A stretch of 64,000 bases of DNA from Kribbella sindirgiensis (GTDB lineage Bacteria; Actinomycetota; Actinomycetes; Propionibacteriales; Kribbellaceae). Location: contig NZ_SJKA01000003.1 of the NCBI RefSeq assembly GCF_004331435.1, forward strand, positions 186,001-250,000, in the 5' to 3' direction. The notes below the pieces were generated by a model. It saw only the letters and a program-made list of their open reading frames with translations. It made no database searches and was not told where the DNA came from. Positions 29,912 through 40,161 of the stretch are shown piece after piece (the first letter of the stretch is position 1; each line of letters begins with the position of its first letter). The position numbers and the translations under genes were made by a program.

Positions 29912-30388
29912 TCACGATCTGTCACTACCGGCGAGTTCACTCCCCGGCGCCACGAAACGGATCAGCTCGGAAGCGTGTTCCCCGCCCCAATCGATCGCCG
30001 TACGCCGGACCTCGCGCCACCCCGCCCGCCGGTACAGATGTACGGCGGCGCCGCGGTTGTCGACCACCTCGAGCGCCAGCGCCCGCCCGAGCCCGGCAGC
30101 CGTTGTCACACAGTGCTCCAGCAACCGCCGCCCGATCCCCTGCCCCATCGCCTCCGGATCCACGAACAACCGCTCCACCTCGGCGCCGTCCCCCACCCCC
30201 GTCAACACCACATGCCCCACAACCCGCCCACCACTCACCGCAACCCAACACCCCAGAGCCGCCTCGGGCGTCAACCACCGCGCCGGTTCCGCCGGCCAGT
30301 TGATCGGATACCCCGCCCGCTCATGCACACCCCGCAACAACTCCACACAAACACCCAGATCCCCGTCACCCCGCACCCGAATCAACAC
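29912..30388 (-). CDS. GNAT-family N-acetyltransferase
   Basis: A 158-residue GNAT acetyltransferase. VERLFVDPEAMGQGIGRRLL carries the acetyl-CoA-binding R/Q-x-x-G-x-G/A motif, followed by LEVVDNRGAAVHLYRRAGWR, the usual C-terminal wedge. The GTG start gives MLIRVRGDGDLG, typical of the family. The gene stands alone; substrate unknown. Confidence 0.88.
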   Translation of the reverse strand: MLIRVRGDGDLGVCVELLRGVHERAGYPINWPAEPARWLTPEAALGCWVAVSGGRVVGHVVLTGVGDGAEVERLFVDPEAMGQGIGRRLLEHCVTTAAGLGRALALEVVDNRGAAVHLYRRAGWREVRRTAIDWGGEHASELIRFVAPGSELAGSDRS

Positions 30389-30650
30389 CCACCCATCCCA
30401 CCACCCCGTCCCACCAACCAGCCCTCCCCCCTCGCGACATCCCCTCTCGACAACCGGAGGGTTGGGGAGGATTCCCTGCCCGATCCGGGAAGCAAACCTC
30501 CCCAGACCGCCGCCGACCCCCGGCCCGCGGCCCGCGGCCCGCGATCACCGAACACCGGTGCATGTCCCTGGGAGGTCGCCCCTCCCCGGCCGCATTTGCC
30601 TGGTCCACCCACCAATTCGGGGGTTCCACACCCACGTCCACGGTGTAGAA
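30389..30650. other. Gap with no gene, C-rich low complexity
   Basis: Upstream region of the GNAT gene. The plus strand is very C-rich with many short CCCA/CCAC runs and includes a short repeat of GGCCCGCGGCCCGCGGCCCG type near 30520-30542. No frame here looks coding. It must contain the GNAT promoter. Confidence 0.5.
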
Positions 30651-30707
30651 CCCCTCATTTGCCTGGCAGACCAGGCAAATTCGTGGGTCAGCCAGGCAAA
30701 TGAGGGG
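30651..30707. repeat. Perfect 17-bp inverted repeat with TTTGCCTGG motif
   Basis: The arms CCCCTCATTTGCCTGGC (30651-30667) and GCCAGGCAAATGAGGGG (30691-30707) are exact reverse complements around 23 bases. The spacer contains another CCAGGCAAAT (30671-30680), and a further CATTTGCCTGG lies near 30594. So one 9-10 base word occurs four times in both orientations within 115 bases. It resembles a palindromic intergenic repeat. Confidence 0.75.
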
Positions 30708-30720
30708 AGGGCCGACGGAG

Positions 30721-30876
30721 CTGTGGTGGGCGTGCGGTCGGCCGGGCTGTGGTGGGCGTGCGGTCGGCCGGGCTGTGGTGGGCGTGCAGTCGGCCGGGCT
30801 GTGGTGGGCGTGCAGTCGGCCGGGCTGTGGTGGGCGTGCAGTCGGCCGGGCTGTGGTGGGCGTGCGGTCGGCGGGT
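30721..30876. repeat. 26-bp tandem repeat, about six copies
   Basis: Six head-to-tail copies of a 26-base unit that begins CTGTGGTGGGCGTGCGGTCG, starting at 30721, 30747, 30773, 30799, 30825 and 30851. The copies differ mainly by GCGG/GCAG, and the last one degenerates at its end. Because 26 is not a multiple of 3 the array is not coding. It lies between groEL and the GNAT gene. Confidence 0.85.
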
Positions 30877-30905
30877 GTGGCGGGCGGGGTGTCTCCAGAT
30901 AGCAG

Positions 30906-30940
30906 AGCACCGCCCGGCAGTTGGGCTGCCGGGCGGTGCT
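30906..30940. terminator. Terminator after groEL
   Basis: A perfect 15-bp stem AGCACCGCCCGGCAG / CTGCCGGGCGGTGCT around TTGGG, 36 bases past the groEL stop on the minus strand. No T-run. Confidence 0.8.
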
Positions 30941-30975
30941 GGTGTGCTGTGCTGTCGTGCTGGTGGTGCTGAGGG

Positions 30976-32694
<1,719 letters not shown>

Positions 32695-32714
32695 TCAGGA
32701 ACAGCGGGCGTTCG

Positions 32715-33011
32715 TCACTTGCTGACGACTGCGAGGATGTCGCGGGCGCCCAGGATCAGGTAGTCCTGACCGTCGTACTTGACCTCGGTGCCGCCGTACT
32801 TGGAGTAGATGACCTTGTCGCCGACGGCGACGTCCAGCGGGACGCGGTTGCCGTTGTCGTCGATCCGGCCCGGGCCGACGGCGAGGATCTCGCCCTCCTG
32901 CGGCTTCTCCTTGGCGGTGTCCGGGATCACCAGGCCGGACTTCGTGGTCTGCTCGGCTTCGAGCGGCGCGACGAGGACGCGGTCCTCGAGCGGCTTGATC
33001 GTGACCGACAC
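32715..33011 (-). CDS. groES: Co-chaperonin GroES
   Basis: The 98-residue lid of the chaperonin. [20 protein letters not shown] starts the protein, the mobile loop is [12 protein letters not shown], and [16 protein letters not shown] and [13 protein letters not shown] end it. The GTG at 33011 follows GGAGG by 7 bases, which decides the start. First gene of the groES-groEL operon, with two CIRCE elements 84-156 bases upstream. Confidence 0.97.
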   Translation of the reverse strand: MSVTIKPLEDRVLVAPLEAEQTTKSGLVIPDTAKEKPQEGEILAVGPGRIDDNGNRVPLDVAVGDKVIYSKYGGTEVKYDGQDYLILGARDILAVVSK

Positions 33012-33094
33012 TTGCTGACCTCCACGGTCGAATTCGCTTGTCTGTGGCATGTGGTCGCGCTCCCCTGCCGTCGCGGGGGTCAGAGGCCGGACCG

Positions 33095-33121
33095 CTGGCA
33101 CCCTCGTGTCGAGAGTGCCAA
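33095..33121. promoter_or_regulatory. CIRCE element, groES-proximal (imperfect)
   Basis: CTGGCACCC-N9-GAGTGCCAA; on the gene strand TTGGCACTC-N9-GGGTGCCAG. Consensus CIRCE is TTAGCACTC-N9-GAGTGCTAA. Spacing is exact and most of both arms is kept. HrcA repressor site by family knowledge. Confidence 0.8.
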
Positions 33122-33140
33122 CACCGAATCTAGGCCGCGA

Positions 33141-33167
33141 TTAGCACTCGGTCAACTCGAGTGCCAA
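33141..33167. promoter_or_regulatory. CIRCE element, near-consensus
   Basis: TTAGCACTC-N9-GAGTGCCAA, one base from the CIRCE consensus. It lies 130 bases upstream of groES and also only 56 bases upstream of the divergent peptidoglycan-binding protein gene. HrcA represses through this site in other bacteria, lifting on heat stress. Confidence 0.92.
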
Positions 33168-33222
33168 AGGATTCTCAGCGTGAGACGTAGTTCCGGTGAC
33201 CGCTCAGGTACAGAATGTGCTC

Positions 33223-33807
33223 ATGGCGCTTCCCAAGCTGTCCGGCCGGACTGTCGCGCTGCTGGCCGCCGTCGCCGCGGTCGCGGTCGGAGCCGTCGCC
33301 GCCAACGCGTCGAAGCACCCGTCACCGCCGGCAGCAACGCCGGCGTCCGAGACACCGGTGGCCGACGTGCCGGTCGACGAGCCGGTGTCCCACGAGGCCA
33401 CGGCCGCCGAGCTGAAGGCAGCAGCCGCGCTGCCGCAGTGCAGGTCCGCCCGCCTCGTTCCGGTCAACCGCAGCTGGGGCATCCCGATGCCGTCGATCCT
33501 GGGCAGCACCAGCACCACCTGCAACCTGATGTACGGCGACGACCCGTACCGCGGCTCCAGCCGGACAGGCGATCCGGAGACCGCGATCCAGGTCCTCCAG
33601 CGCAACCTGAACTTCTGCTACGGCACCAAGCTCGCCGTCGACGGCATCTACGGCAGCAACACCCGCGCGGTCGTCAGGGCCGTCCAGCGCAGGCACCACC
33701 TGGTCGTGGACGGCATCTACGGCCCGAAGACGCGCTCCGCGATGAACTGGCGGCTGTACTCGATGGCAACCCGCAGCTGGAGCAGGAGCTGTTCGAGTCC
33801 CCTCTAA
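33223..33807 (+). CDS. Secreted peptidoglycan-binding-domain protein
   Basis: A 194-residue exported protein. The N-terminus has a signal or anchor helix (RTVALLAAVAAVAVGAVAAN), then a Pro/Ala-rich linker, then a PG_binding_1-type domain: TAIQVLQRNLNFCYG, LAVDGIYGSNTRAVVRAVQR and LVVDGIYGPKTRSAMNW. Such domains bind cell-wall peptidoglycan; there is no attached enzyme domain. The ATG at 33223 is chosen because the signal segment follows at once. It is divergent from groES, with the CIRCE region between them, so heat-shock control is possible. The methyltransferase gene starts 10 bases after its stop. Confidence 0.82.
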   Translation: MALPKLSGRTVALLAAVAAVAVGAVAANASKHPSPPAATPASETPVADVPVDEPVSHEATAAELKAAAALPQCRSARLVPVNRSWGIPMPSILGSTSTTCNLMYGDDPYRGSSRTGDPETAIQVLQRNLNFCYGTKLAVDGIYGSNTRAVVRAVQRRHHLVVDGIYGPKTRSAMNWRLYSMATRSWSRSCSSPL

Positions 33808-33816
33808 GGTTGCGGG

Positions 33817-34983
33817 GTGAGTGTCACCGCGCTGCTCGACGGACCGGGCGCTGAGGTACTGGCAGCTGCCTGCGCCGAGTACCGCCCCGGCAAAGAGCTC
33901 CAGCTGGTTGAGAAGCTCAGACGCCGGTACGACGCAACGCTTGTGACGATTGCGGTGACCCAGGCCGCGCTGCGGCACCGCGCCGTCGCCAAGTTCGGTC
34001 CGGATGCCGAGCGCATGTACTTCACCCCGGACGGCCTGGAGCAAGCCACCCGCACCACGGTGAGCACCCACCGCGCCGCACGTGTCGCAGCAACACAGAT
34101 CGACACCGTGGTCGACCTAGGCTGCGGGATCGGTGGCGACCTCATCACGATGGCCCGTGCCGGCCTGCGAGTCACCGGCGTCGAGCGGGACCCCGAGACC
34201 GCGGCGGTCGCCCGTGCGAACCTCGCCGCGTTCGAGCTTCCGGGCGAGGTCCTGGTCGGAGACGCGGAGGCTACCGACGTCACGCCGTACGACATGGTCT
34301 TCGCCGACCCCGCGCGCCGGGCGGACGGGCGGCGCGTGTTCGACCACAACGCGTACTCACCGCCGTGGTCGTTCGTGACCGGGCTGCTGGAGCGGACCGC
34401 CTGTGTGAAGGTCGCGCCGGGCATCCCGCACGATGCGATCCCCGAAGGTGTGGAAGCGGAGTGGATCAGTGACTCCGGTGAGGTCAAAGAGGCCGCGCTC
34501 TGGTCCGGTGCGCTGTACGGCGGTACGCCGCGACGGGCCACGCTGCTGCCCGGTGGCGCGAGCGTTGCCGATGCACCTGAGGCGGACAGCGGTCCGGTCG
34601 GCAAGTACATCTACGAACCCGATGGAGCGGTCGTCCGGGCCGGTCTGGTCACGGCGGTCGCCGCAACGGTCGACGGCTGGCTGCTGGATCCCCGCATCGC
34701 CTACGTCACCGCGTCGACGTACGTCCCGACAGTGCTGGCCTCGGCGTACGAAGTGCTGGAAGAGCTGCCCTACAAGGAGAAGGCGTTGCGCTCCTGGGTC
34801 CGCACCGAGGGCATCGGGACGCTGGAGATCAAGAAGCGCGGCGTCGACCTCGATCCGGCCCAGCTGCGCAAGAAGCTCGCACCGAAGGGCTCGACGTCGG
34901 CGACCCTGATCGTCACGCGCATCGGCCGCGACGCCGTCGCCTATTCGTGCCGCAGGGTGACGACCAGCTTCCCGGTCGCCTGA
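33817..34983 (+). CDS. Class I SAM methyltransferase with THUMP-like domain
   Basis: A 388-residue methyltransferase. The SAM-binding motif is IDTVVDLGCGIGGDLITMAR with VTGVERDPETAAVARANL next, and MVFADPARRADGRRVF is the motif IV region with an Asp-Pro-Ala-Arg rather than NPPY. The C-terminal part, ending in TLEIKKRGVDLDPAQLRKKL, is the THUMP-like domain found in this actinobacterial family. The target is probably RNA or a small molecule; it is not known from sequence. The GTG start lies 10 bases after the preceding gene. Its 3' end overlaps the convergent quinone-oxidoreductase gene by 43 bases. Confidence 0.88.
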   Translation: MSVTALLDGPGAEVLAAACAEYRPGKELQLVEKLRRRYDATLVTIAVTQAALRHRAVAKFGPDAERMYFTPDGLEQATRTTVSTHRAARVAATQIDTVVDLGCGIGGDLITMARAGLRVTGVERDPETAAVARANLAAFELPGEVLVGDAEATDVTPYDMVFADPARRADGRRVFDHNAYSPPWSFVTGLLERTACVKVAPGIPHDAIPEGVEAEWISDSGEVKEAALWSGALYGGTPRRATLLPGGASVADAPEADSGPVGKYIYEPDGAVVRAGLVTAVAATVDGWLLDPRIAYVTASTYVPTVLASAYEVLEELPYKEKALRSWVRTEGIGTLEIKKRGVDLDPAQLRKKLAPKGSTSATLIVTRIGRDAVAYSCRRVTTSFPVA

Positions 34984-35900
34984 TCGCCCTCCATGTACCG
35001 GTGCGCCGCGACGATCTCGTCCAGCTCGAAGACGCGGTCGACGTTCGGCCGGTAGACGCCGCGCTCGACCTCGCCGACGATCCGCTGCAGCACGTCCGCG
35101 CGACCCTGCATCGTCTCGCTGTGGAACGCCGTGAGCCGGGTCCCGGACGGGATCATCGCGATCGGCTCGAAGTCCTGGATCAACCATCCGCTGAGCGATC
35201 CCGCGACGCAGACCGTGCCACCCCGGCGGACGAGCCGTAGCGAGTCCACCGCCGTCCGCGCGCCGATCAGGTCCAGAACGTACTCCGGTCCGTCCGGCCA
35301 GATCTCCCGCAGCGACCCGCCGTCGTCGACCAGCACATGGTCCGCGGTCAGCGCGTCGGCCTTGCCCGCCTGGCGCGTCGTCACCGCGGTCTCGACCCCG
35401 TACCCGGCCGCGATCGCCGCAGCCGCCATCCCGACCGACGACGTACCGCCCCGGATCAGCAGGCGACCGCCCTTCTCGATGCCCAGCGCGTCCAGCGCGC
35501 CCTGCGCCGTCAGGTACGTCTCGGGCAGCGCGCCGAGCACGTCCCACGGAAGGGTCGTGGCGATCGGCATCAACGTTGCGTTAGGCAACAACGCGTACTC
35601 CGCATAGCCGCCGTCGTACGCCCGCCCCATCTCCCCCATCACCGCCGCGACGGTCGTCCCTTCCGGTACGGCGGGATCGGTCGACTCGGCCACGACGCCG
35701 ACACACTCGATCCCGAGCACCCGCGGGAACCGCACCGTGGGCGAATGCCCCTGCCGGGTCCGCAGCTCCGACCGGTTCAGGCCGGCCGCGTGCACCCGCA
35801 CCAGACTCCAGCCGTCCCGCACCGCCGGCACCGGCACCTCGCGAATCTCCAGCACTTCCGGACCGCCCGCCCGGGCACACACCGCCGCACGCATCGTCAT
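34941..35900 (-). CDS. Zinc-independent quinone-oxidoreductase-type alcohol dehydrogenase
   Basis: A 319-residue medium-chain dehydrogenase of the quinone oxidoreductase group. The GroES-like fold has VRVHAAGLNRSELRTRQGHS and LGIECVGVVAE; the Rossmann motif is LLIRGGTSSVGMAAAAIAAG (GGTSSVGMA). The Cys ligands for structural and catalytic zinc are absent, so it should act on quinones or enones with NADPH. The ATG at 35900 has GAGGGTGG upstream. It is divergent from an AraC regulator with only 54 bases between, suggesting local control. Confidence 0.88.
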   Translation of the reverse strand: MTMRAAVCARAGGPEVLEIREVPVPAVRDGWSLVRVHAAGLNRSELRTRQGHSPTVRFPRVLGIECVGVVAESTDPAVPEGTTVAAVMGEMGRAYDGGYAEYALLPNATLMPIATTLPWDVLGALPETYLTAQGALDALGIEKGGRLLIRGGTSSVGMAAAAIAAGYGVETAVTTRQAGKADALTADHVLVDDGGSLREIWPDGPEYVLDLIGARTAVDSLRLVRRGGTVCVAGSLSGWLIQDFEPIAMIPSGTRLTAFHSETMQGRADVLQRIVGEVERGVYRPNVDRVFELDEIVAAHRYMEGDQATGKLVVTLRHE

Positions 35901-35954
35901 GCGTCCACCCTCGCCGCAGACCGGTGTGGCCGACCACCGATAAAATGCCAGACT

Positions 35955-36743
35955 ATGCCCGTTGGCCGCCAACCTCTCCGCTCGGAGCTCTTCCCGTCCG
36001 CCGGCGCCCATCACTGGGCCTCAGGCGGTATCAGCACGATCCAGACCCACGAAGAGGGACATCTGGTGTACGCCGCACGCGGCGTCCTGGCTGTGCAAAC
36101 CGATCGGGGTACGTCGATCGTGCCCGCCAACCGCATCGCCTGGACGCCTGCCGGGTTCACCCACCAGCACCGCGCTCACGGCGATACCGACATGCGGATC
36201 GTGTTCCTGCCCGCAGAACTGGCCGAACGCATCCCGGACCGCCCGGCAGTGTTCCTGGCCTCCGGTCTCGCCCGCGAGGTCGTCCTCGCCCTGACGAGCC
36301 GCGAGCTCGAGCCCGCCGCCCGCGCCCGTCTCCAACACGTTCTCGTCGACGAGCTCCACGAAGCCGCAGAGCAGCCACTGCAGCTACCAGAACCGCACGA
36401 CGACCGCCTGCGCAGCATCGCGAAGCGCCTCCGCGAGGACCCCGCCGACAACACTCCACTCGCCGAGCTGGGGCGCCAGGCCGGAGCCGGCGCCCGTACG
36501 CTGAGCCGCCTGATCCGCACCGAGCTCGGCATGACGTACTACGAATGGCGCACGCAGCTCCGGATCTACCACGCCCTCGTCCTGCTCGCGGACGGCCACG
36601 ACACCACGTACGTCGCGCATGCCTGCGGGTGGGCGAACCCGAGCGGTTTCATCGCAGCCTTCGCCGCCGTCGTCGGCACCACCCCCGGCCGCCATCGCGC
36701 GGAACAACCCGGACTTGCGCTCGACGTACATTCGAACATATGA
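35955..36743 (+). CDS. AraC-family regulator
   Basis: A 262-residue regulator: N-terminal cupin-like sensor (HHWASGGISTIQTHEEGHLV, IAWTPAGFTHQHRAHGDTDM) and C-terminal double HTH (NTPLAELGRQAGAGARTLSR, YHALVLLADGHDTTYVAHAC). The second HTH ends in CGWANPSGFIAAFAAVVGTT, the AraC signature. The ATG at 35955 opens MPVGRQPLRSELF; the longer frame lies antisense to the divergent dehydrogenase. It probably controls that gene. Confidence 0.9.
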   Translation: MPVGRQPLRSELFPSAGAHHWASGGISTIQTHEEGHLVYAARGVLAVQTDRGTSIVPANRIAWTPAGFTHQHRAHGDTDMRIVFLPAELAERIPDRPAVFLASGLAREVVLALTSRELEPAARARLQHVLVDELHEAAEQPLQLPEPHDDRLRSIAKRLREDPADNTPLAELGRQAGAGARTLSRLIRTELGMTYYEWRTQLRIYHALVLLADGHDTTYVAHACGWANPSGFIAAFAAVVGTTPGRHRAEQPGLALDVHSNI

Positions 36744-36832
36744 TCGATCTCGCGAGCGGGTCTTCGGGTGACAAGCCGGTGGACGAGGTGCTGCGTCTGC
36801 TGCCGCGACTCCCCGGAGGCCCGCCACTAACC

Positions 36833-37573
36833 TCACTCTGCCCGGAAGCGTTCCTTCACTAGCAGCTGGAGCCGAGCCGACAAGATATCGCCGACCGCCG
36901 ACACCACCTGACCACGCACCGCCCGATCGCGCGCCGCCTGATCGCGCACTGCCGGCCAGTGCTCGTCGCCGCCACCGGCAGGCTTCCCTTCGACGAACTC
37001 GGTCACCAGCCGGTCCCGGTCCTTCGCCCGCCGGAGCATCGCATGCCCTTCCCCGGCAAGGGAGTACGTCGTCACGTCCACCCCAGCCGCCCGCAGCCGC
37101 TGCGCGTACGCCGCCGTACCCGCAGGCGAGGTGATCGTTTCATCGGTCCCGTGGACGAACGTGACGGGCGGGCGCAGCATGACGAGCGGCTCGTCCGGCG
37201 GCAGCCACGGCGCCAGCCCGAGCACGCCCGCGACCCGCGGATGATCGCCCGCGGCAACCACCGCTCGCCCGCCCATCGAGTGCCCGATCAGCAACACCCG
37301 CGAGATCACCGGCGGCAGCTCGTCCAGAACGGTCCGCAGATCAGCGGCCGCGTCGCCGTCCTCGTTCCAGCCCCGGAAGCGATACCGGAGAAGCCCGATC
37401 GCGGCCTGCGGCGCGACCGACCGCGCGGCCCGCGCGAACGGCCACATCCGCAGCAGGGCAGGGCGCCACAGGTGCGGGTCGGCGTACGAATGTTCCTCGC
37501 CGCCGTGAGCGAGCAGCACCAGCTCACTCGCGCCCGCCGGGTGCCGGACGAGGTCGACACCCGGGCGCCTCAC
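36833..37573 (-). CDS. Alpha/beta hydrolase (dienelactone-hydrolase-like)
   Basis: A 246-residue hydrolase: LVLLAHGGEEHSY for the oxyanion hole, RVLLIGHSMGGRAVVAAG with the nucleophile Ser, and EGHAMLRR with the catalytic His. FVHGTDETITSP carries the Asp. The GTG at 37573 overlaps the stop of the GNAT gene (GTGA), so the two are coupled; the long upstream frame is spurious. It ends the t6A/GNAT operon. Substrate unknown. Confidence 0.82.
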   Translation of the reverse strand: MRRPGVDLVRHPAGASELVLLAHGGEEHSYADPHLWRPALLRMWPFARAARSVAPQAAIGLLRYRFRGWNEDGDAAADLRTVLDELPPVISRVLLIGHSMGGRAVVAAGDHPRVAGVLGLAPWLPPDEPLVMLRPPVTFVHGTDETITSPAGTAAYAQRLRAAGVDVTTYSLAGEGHAMLRRAKDRDRLVTEFVEGKPAGGGDEHWPAVRDQAARDRAVRGQVVSAVGDILSARLQLLVKERFRAE

Positions 37574-38016
37574 GACTGCGCGTACAACTCGGCGGCGTCC
37601 TTGCGGATCGCCATCATCCGTCCAGGCGGCGTTTCGCTGAAACCGTACGAGCGGTAGAGCTCGTGCGCGTCCGCGGTCGCCAGCAGGACCTGCCGCAGCC
37701 CCTTCAGGTCCGGATGCTCGAGCAAGGTCGACACGACGAACCGCCCGAGGCCGTGCCCACGGTGCGACTCCAGCACGAACACGTCGGCCAGCCAGGCGAA
37801 CGTGGCCCGGTCCGTCACCATCCGCGCGTACGCGACCATCACCCCGTCCGCGTCGTACACCCCGAGGTTCAGCGAACCGGCCACCGCGCGCTCCACGACC
37901 TCGCGCGGGATCCCCTCGGCCCAGTACGACGTACTCAGGAAGCCTTGCACCACGCCGACGTCGATCCGCTCGGCGGAGTCGTCGGCCTCGAACCCGTCCG
38001 GCCCGGTCCACTTCAT
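37570..38016 (-). CDS. GNAT-family N-acetyltransferase
   Basis: A 148-residue acetyltransferase: [20 protein letters not shown] and [20 protein letters not shown] contain the acetyl-CoA loop (R-G-H-G-L-G), and [20 protein letters not shown] is the C-terminal signature. The ATG overlaps the tsaD stop (ATGA) and its own stop overlaps the hydrolase start, so it is in the middle of a coupled run. It is separate from RimI. Substrate unknown. Confidence 0.88.
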   Translation of the reverse strand: MKWTGPDGFEADDSAERIDVGVVQGFLSTSYWAEGIPREVVERAVAGSLNLGVYDADGVMVAYARMVTDRATFAWLADVFVLESHRGHGLGRFVVSTLLEHPDLKGLRQVLLATADAHELYRSYGFSETPPGRMMAIRKDAAELYAQS

Positions 38017-39062
38017 GCGTTCAGTACCTCCGTGACGGGCATCGACGAGTCAGCGGGGAGATCGAGAGGTGACGGCGCCTTGCCGGAGCGGACCAGTTCC
38101 GAGCCGAGCGCGGCGACCATCGCGCCGTTGTCGGTACACAGACCGGGCCGCGGCACCCGTACGGCGATACCGGCCGCGGCCGCACGCTCCTCGGCCATCA
38201 CCCGCAGCCGCGAGTTCGCCGCGACGCCGCCGCCGATCAGCAGGTGCTCGAACCCGCGGTCCTTGCACGCGTCGATCGCCTTGCGGGTCAGTACGTCGCA
38301 GACCGCTTCCTGGAACGCCGCCGCGACGTGGTTCACCGGCACGTCCTCGCCGTCGCGCCGCTTCGCCTCGACCCAGCGCGCGACCGCAGTCTTCAACCCG
38401 GAGAACGAGAAGTCGAACCGGTGCCGCTCGAGGTCCCGCTGCGACGTCAGCCCGCGCGGGAACGTCACGTACATCCGGTCGCCGCCGTCACGCGCCGCCT
38501 TGTCGATCCACGGACCGCCCGGGAACGGCAGCCCGAGCACCCGCGCCACCTTGTCGAACGCCTCACCGGCCGCGTCGTCGATGGTGCTGCCCATCGGTAC
38601 GACGCCCTCGGTGATGTCCTCGACCGCGAGCAGCGACGAGTGCCCGCCGGACACCAGCATCGCGACACAGCCCTTCGGCAGATCGCCGTGCTCCAAGGTG
38701 TCGACCGCGACGTGCGCCGCCAGGTGGTTGACGCCATAGATCGGCTTGTCCAGCGACAACGCCAGGCCCTTCGCAGCGGCGACACCGACGAGCAGCGCTC
38801 CGGCCAGGCCGGGCCCGCTGGTCACCGCGACCGCGTCGACATCGGTCGGCTTGATACCGGCCGTCTCGCAGGCCCGCCGGATCGTCGGCACCATCGCCTC
38901 GAGGTGCGCGCGACTGGCCACCTCGGGGACGACCCCGCCGAACCGGGCATGCTCCTCGACACTGGACGCGATCGCGTCGGCGAGCAAAGTCTGCCCGCGC
39001 ACGATCCCGACCCCGGTCTCGTCGCAGGACGTCTCGATCCCCAGAATCAGGGGCTCACTCAT
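38013..39062 (-). CDS. tsaD: tRNA N6-threonylcarbamoyladenosine transferase TsaD
   Basis: TsaD transfers the threonylcarbamoyl group to A37 of ANN-reading tRNAs, with TsaB and TsaE. The 349-residue protein has the ASKHA motifs [17 protein letters not shown] and [14 protein letters not shown], the metal-binding HLAAHVAVD (canonical HMAGH position) and [23 protein letters not shown] follows near the C-terminus. It overlaps rimI by 8 bases and the downstream GNAT by 4. Confidence 0.97.
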   Translation of the reverse strand: MSEPLILGIETSCDETGVGIVRGQTLLADAIASSVEEHARFGGVVPEVASRAHLEAMVPTIRRACETAGIKPTDVDAVAVTSGPGLAGALLVGVAAAKGLALSLDKPIYGVNHLAAHVAVDTLEHGDLPKGCVAMLVSGGHSSLLAVEDITEGVVPMGSTIDDAAGEAFDKVARVLGLPFPGGPWIDKAARDGGDRMYVTFPRGLTSQRDLERHRFDFSFSGLKTAVARWVEAKRRDGEDVPVNHVAAAFQEAVCDVLTRKAIDACKDRGFEHLLIGGGVAANSRLRVMAEERAAAAGIAVRVPRPGLCTDNGAMVAALGSELVRSGKAPSPLDLPADSSMPVTEVLNA

Positions 39063-39504
39063 CGTTCCTCCACCGCATGATCACCGCGTCCTCGCTGCCA
39101 CCGTAGTACCCACGCCGCCGGCTGATCTCCTCGAACCCGAAGGCCCGGTACAGCGCGATCGCCGACTCGTTGCCTGCGGCAACCTCGAGCAGGACTGTCC
39201 TGCCCGCACAACGATCCAGGGCCGTCGTCATCAGCTGCCCGCCGATCCCGGTACGCCGCTCGGCCGGAGTTACCGCGACCCGCAGTACCTCGACCACGTC
39301 CTCCACCACCGGCGGCACCAGCAGTACGACGTACCCGACGAGCGCACCCTCGTCCGCGACCAGGACGACGCGGTCCTCGGTCAGCCGGTCGAACTCGTCA
39401 GCCCAGGCGCCCTCGCTCCAGGCCGTCGGCCCGAAGCACACCTCGTCCAGTGCGACCAGCTCCGGGAGGTCTTCCGGACGTGCCGCTCTGATGGCAGGTC
39501 TCAC
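39055..39504 (-). CDS. rimI: Ribosomal-protein S18-alanine N-acetyltransferase
   Basis: A 149-residue GNAT of the RimI type: [20 protein letters not shown] carries the acetyl-CoA loop, [20 protein letters not shown] and [14 protein letters not shown] are diagnostic of RimI. It acetylates the N-terminal Ala of ribosomal protein S18 in E. coli; targets may be wider in actinobacteria. GTG start overlaps the tsaB stop (GTGA). Confidence 0.92.
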   Translation of the reverse strand: MRPAIRAARPEDLPELVALDEVCFGPTAWSEGAWADEFDRLTEDRVVLVADEGALVGYVVLLVPPVVEDVVEVLRVAVTPAERRTGIGGQLMTTALDRCAGRTVLLEVAAGNESAIALYRAFGFEEISRRRGYYGGSEDAVIMRWRNDE

Positions 39505-40160
39505 AGCACACTCTTCGGCCCGCTGGACATCGTGACGTCCGGACGGCGCAGGTACAGCGGATCCGGCGCGACGACCTCGAGCGTCCGAGTCGCGACACCC
39601 GTCGCCAGCACCTCGGCCGACGGGTACTCCACGACATCGTCCGCGACAACGTTCAGCGCGTCGGCGTACAGGACCGCGCCGCGGCCGATCACGGGCAGAC
39701 CGGACAGCACGTGGGCGACCTCGGCCGGCTTGTCGACCGCGGGTCCCTCGAGCCGCCGACGGCTGCCGTCCGCGGCCGGACCGTCGTACAGCGCCCAGTA
39801 GATCTCCTTGCGCCGCGCGTCCGTCGCGACCGCGACGGGTAACGTCAGCGTCGACTGCCGCGCGAGGATGTCCAGGCTGCAGACGCCGGAGACCTCGATC
39901 CCCAGCACCTCGCCCATCGTCCGGGCCGTCACGAGCCCGACCCGCAGCCCGGTGAACGGACCCGGGCCGACGCCGACCGCGATCCCGGTCAGGTCACGCG
40001 GGGTGACTCCCGCCGTTTCCAGCGCCGCCGCGATGGCGGGCGCGAGGAGTTCGCCGTGGCGCAACGCGTCGACGGTCGTCGAGGAGGCGACGATCTCGCC
40101 GGCCGGCGTGGCCAGCGCGACGGTGACGGCGGCACTCGAGGTGTCGAAGGCAAGCAACAT
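39501..40160 (-). CDS. tsaB: t6A complex subunit TsaB
   Basis: A 219-residue ASKHA-fold partner of TsaD: MLLAFDTSSAAVTVALATPA at the start, IAVGVGPGPFTGLRVGLVTA in the middle, and DARRKEIYWALYDG later. TsaB stabilises TsaD in the t6A enzyme. The ATG at 40160 follows the TsaE stop after one base; the longer frame is spurious. Confidence 0.95.
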   Translation of the reverse strand: MLLAFDTSSAAVTVALATPAGEIVASSTTVDALRHGELLAPAIAAALETAGVTPRDLTGIAVGVGPGPFTGLRVGLVTARTMGEVLGIEVSGVCSLDILARQSTLTLPVAVATDARRKEIYWALYDGPAADGSRRRLEGPAVDKPAEVAHVLSGLPVIGRGAVLYADALNVVADDVVEYPSAEVLATGVATRTLEVVAPDPLYLRRPDVTMSSGPKSVL

Positions 40161-40161
40161 G

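Noticed and set aside
30721..30876. CRISPR array
   Set aside because: The six 26-base units are directly adjacent with no spacers and no cas genes; it is a plain tandem repeat.
33770..33820. tRNA T-loop-like GTTCGAGTCCC
   Set aside because: It lies inside the last codons of the peptidoglycan-binding protein gene and no cloverleaf can be drawn. I found no tRNA or rRNA gene in the window.
36740..36862. 40-codon frame starting with an ATGA overlap at the end of the AraC gene
   Set aside because: The overlap is suggestive, but the product (MIDLASGSSGDKPVDEVLRL...) has no recognisable feature and its end overlaps the convergent hydrolase gene; too weak to call.
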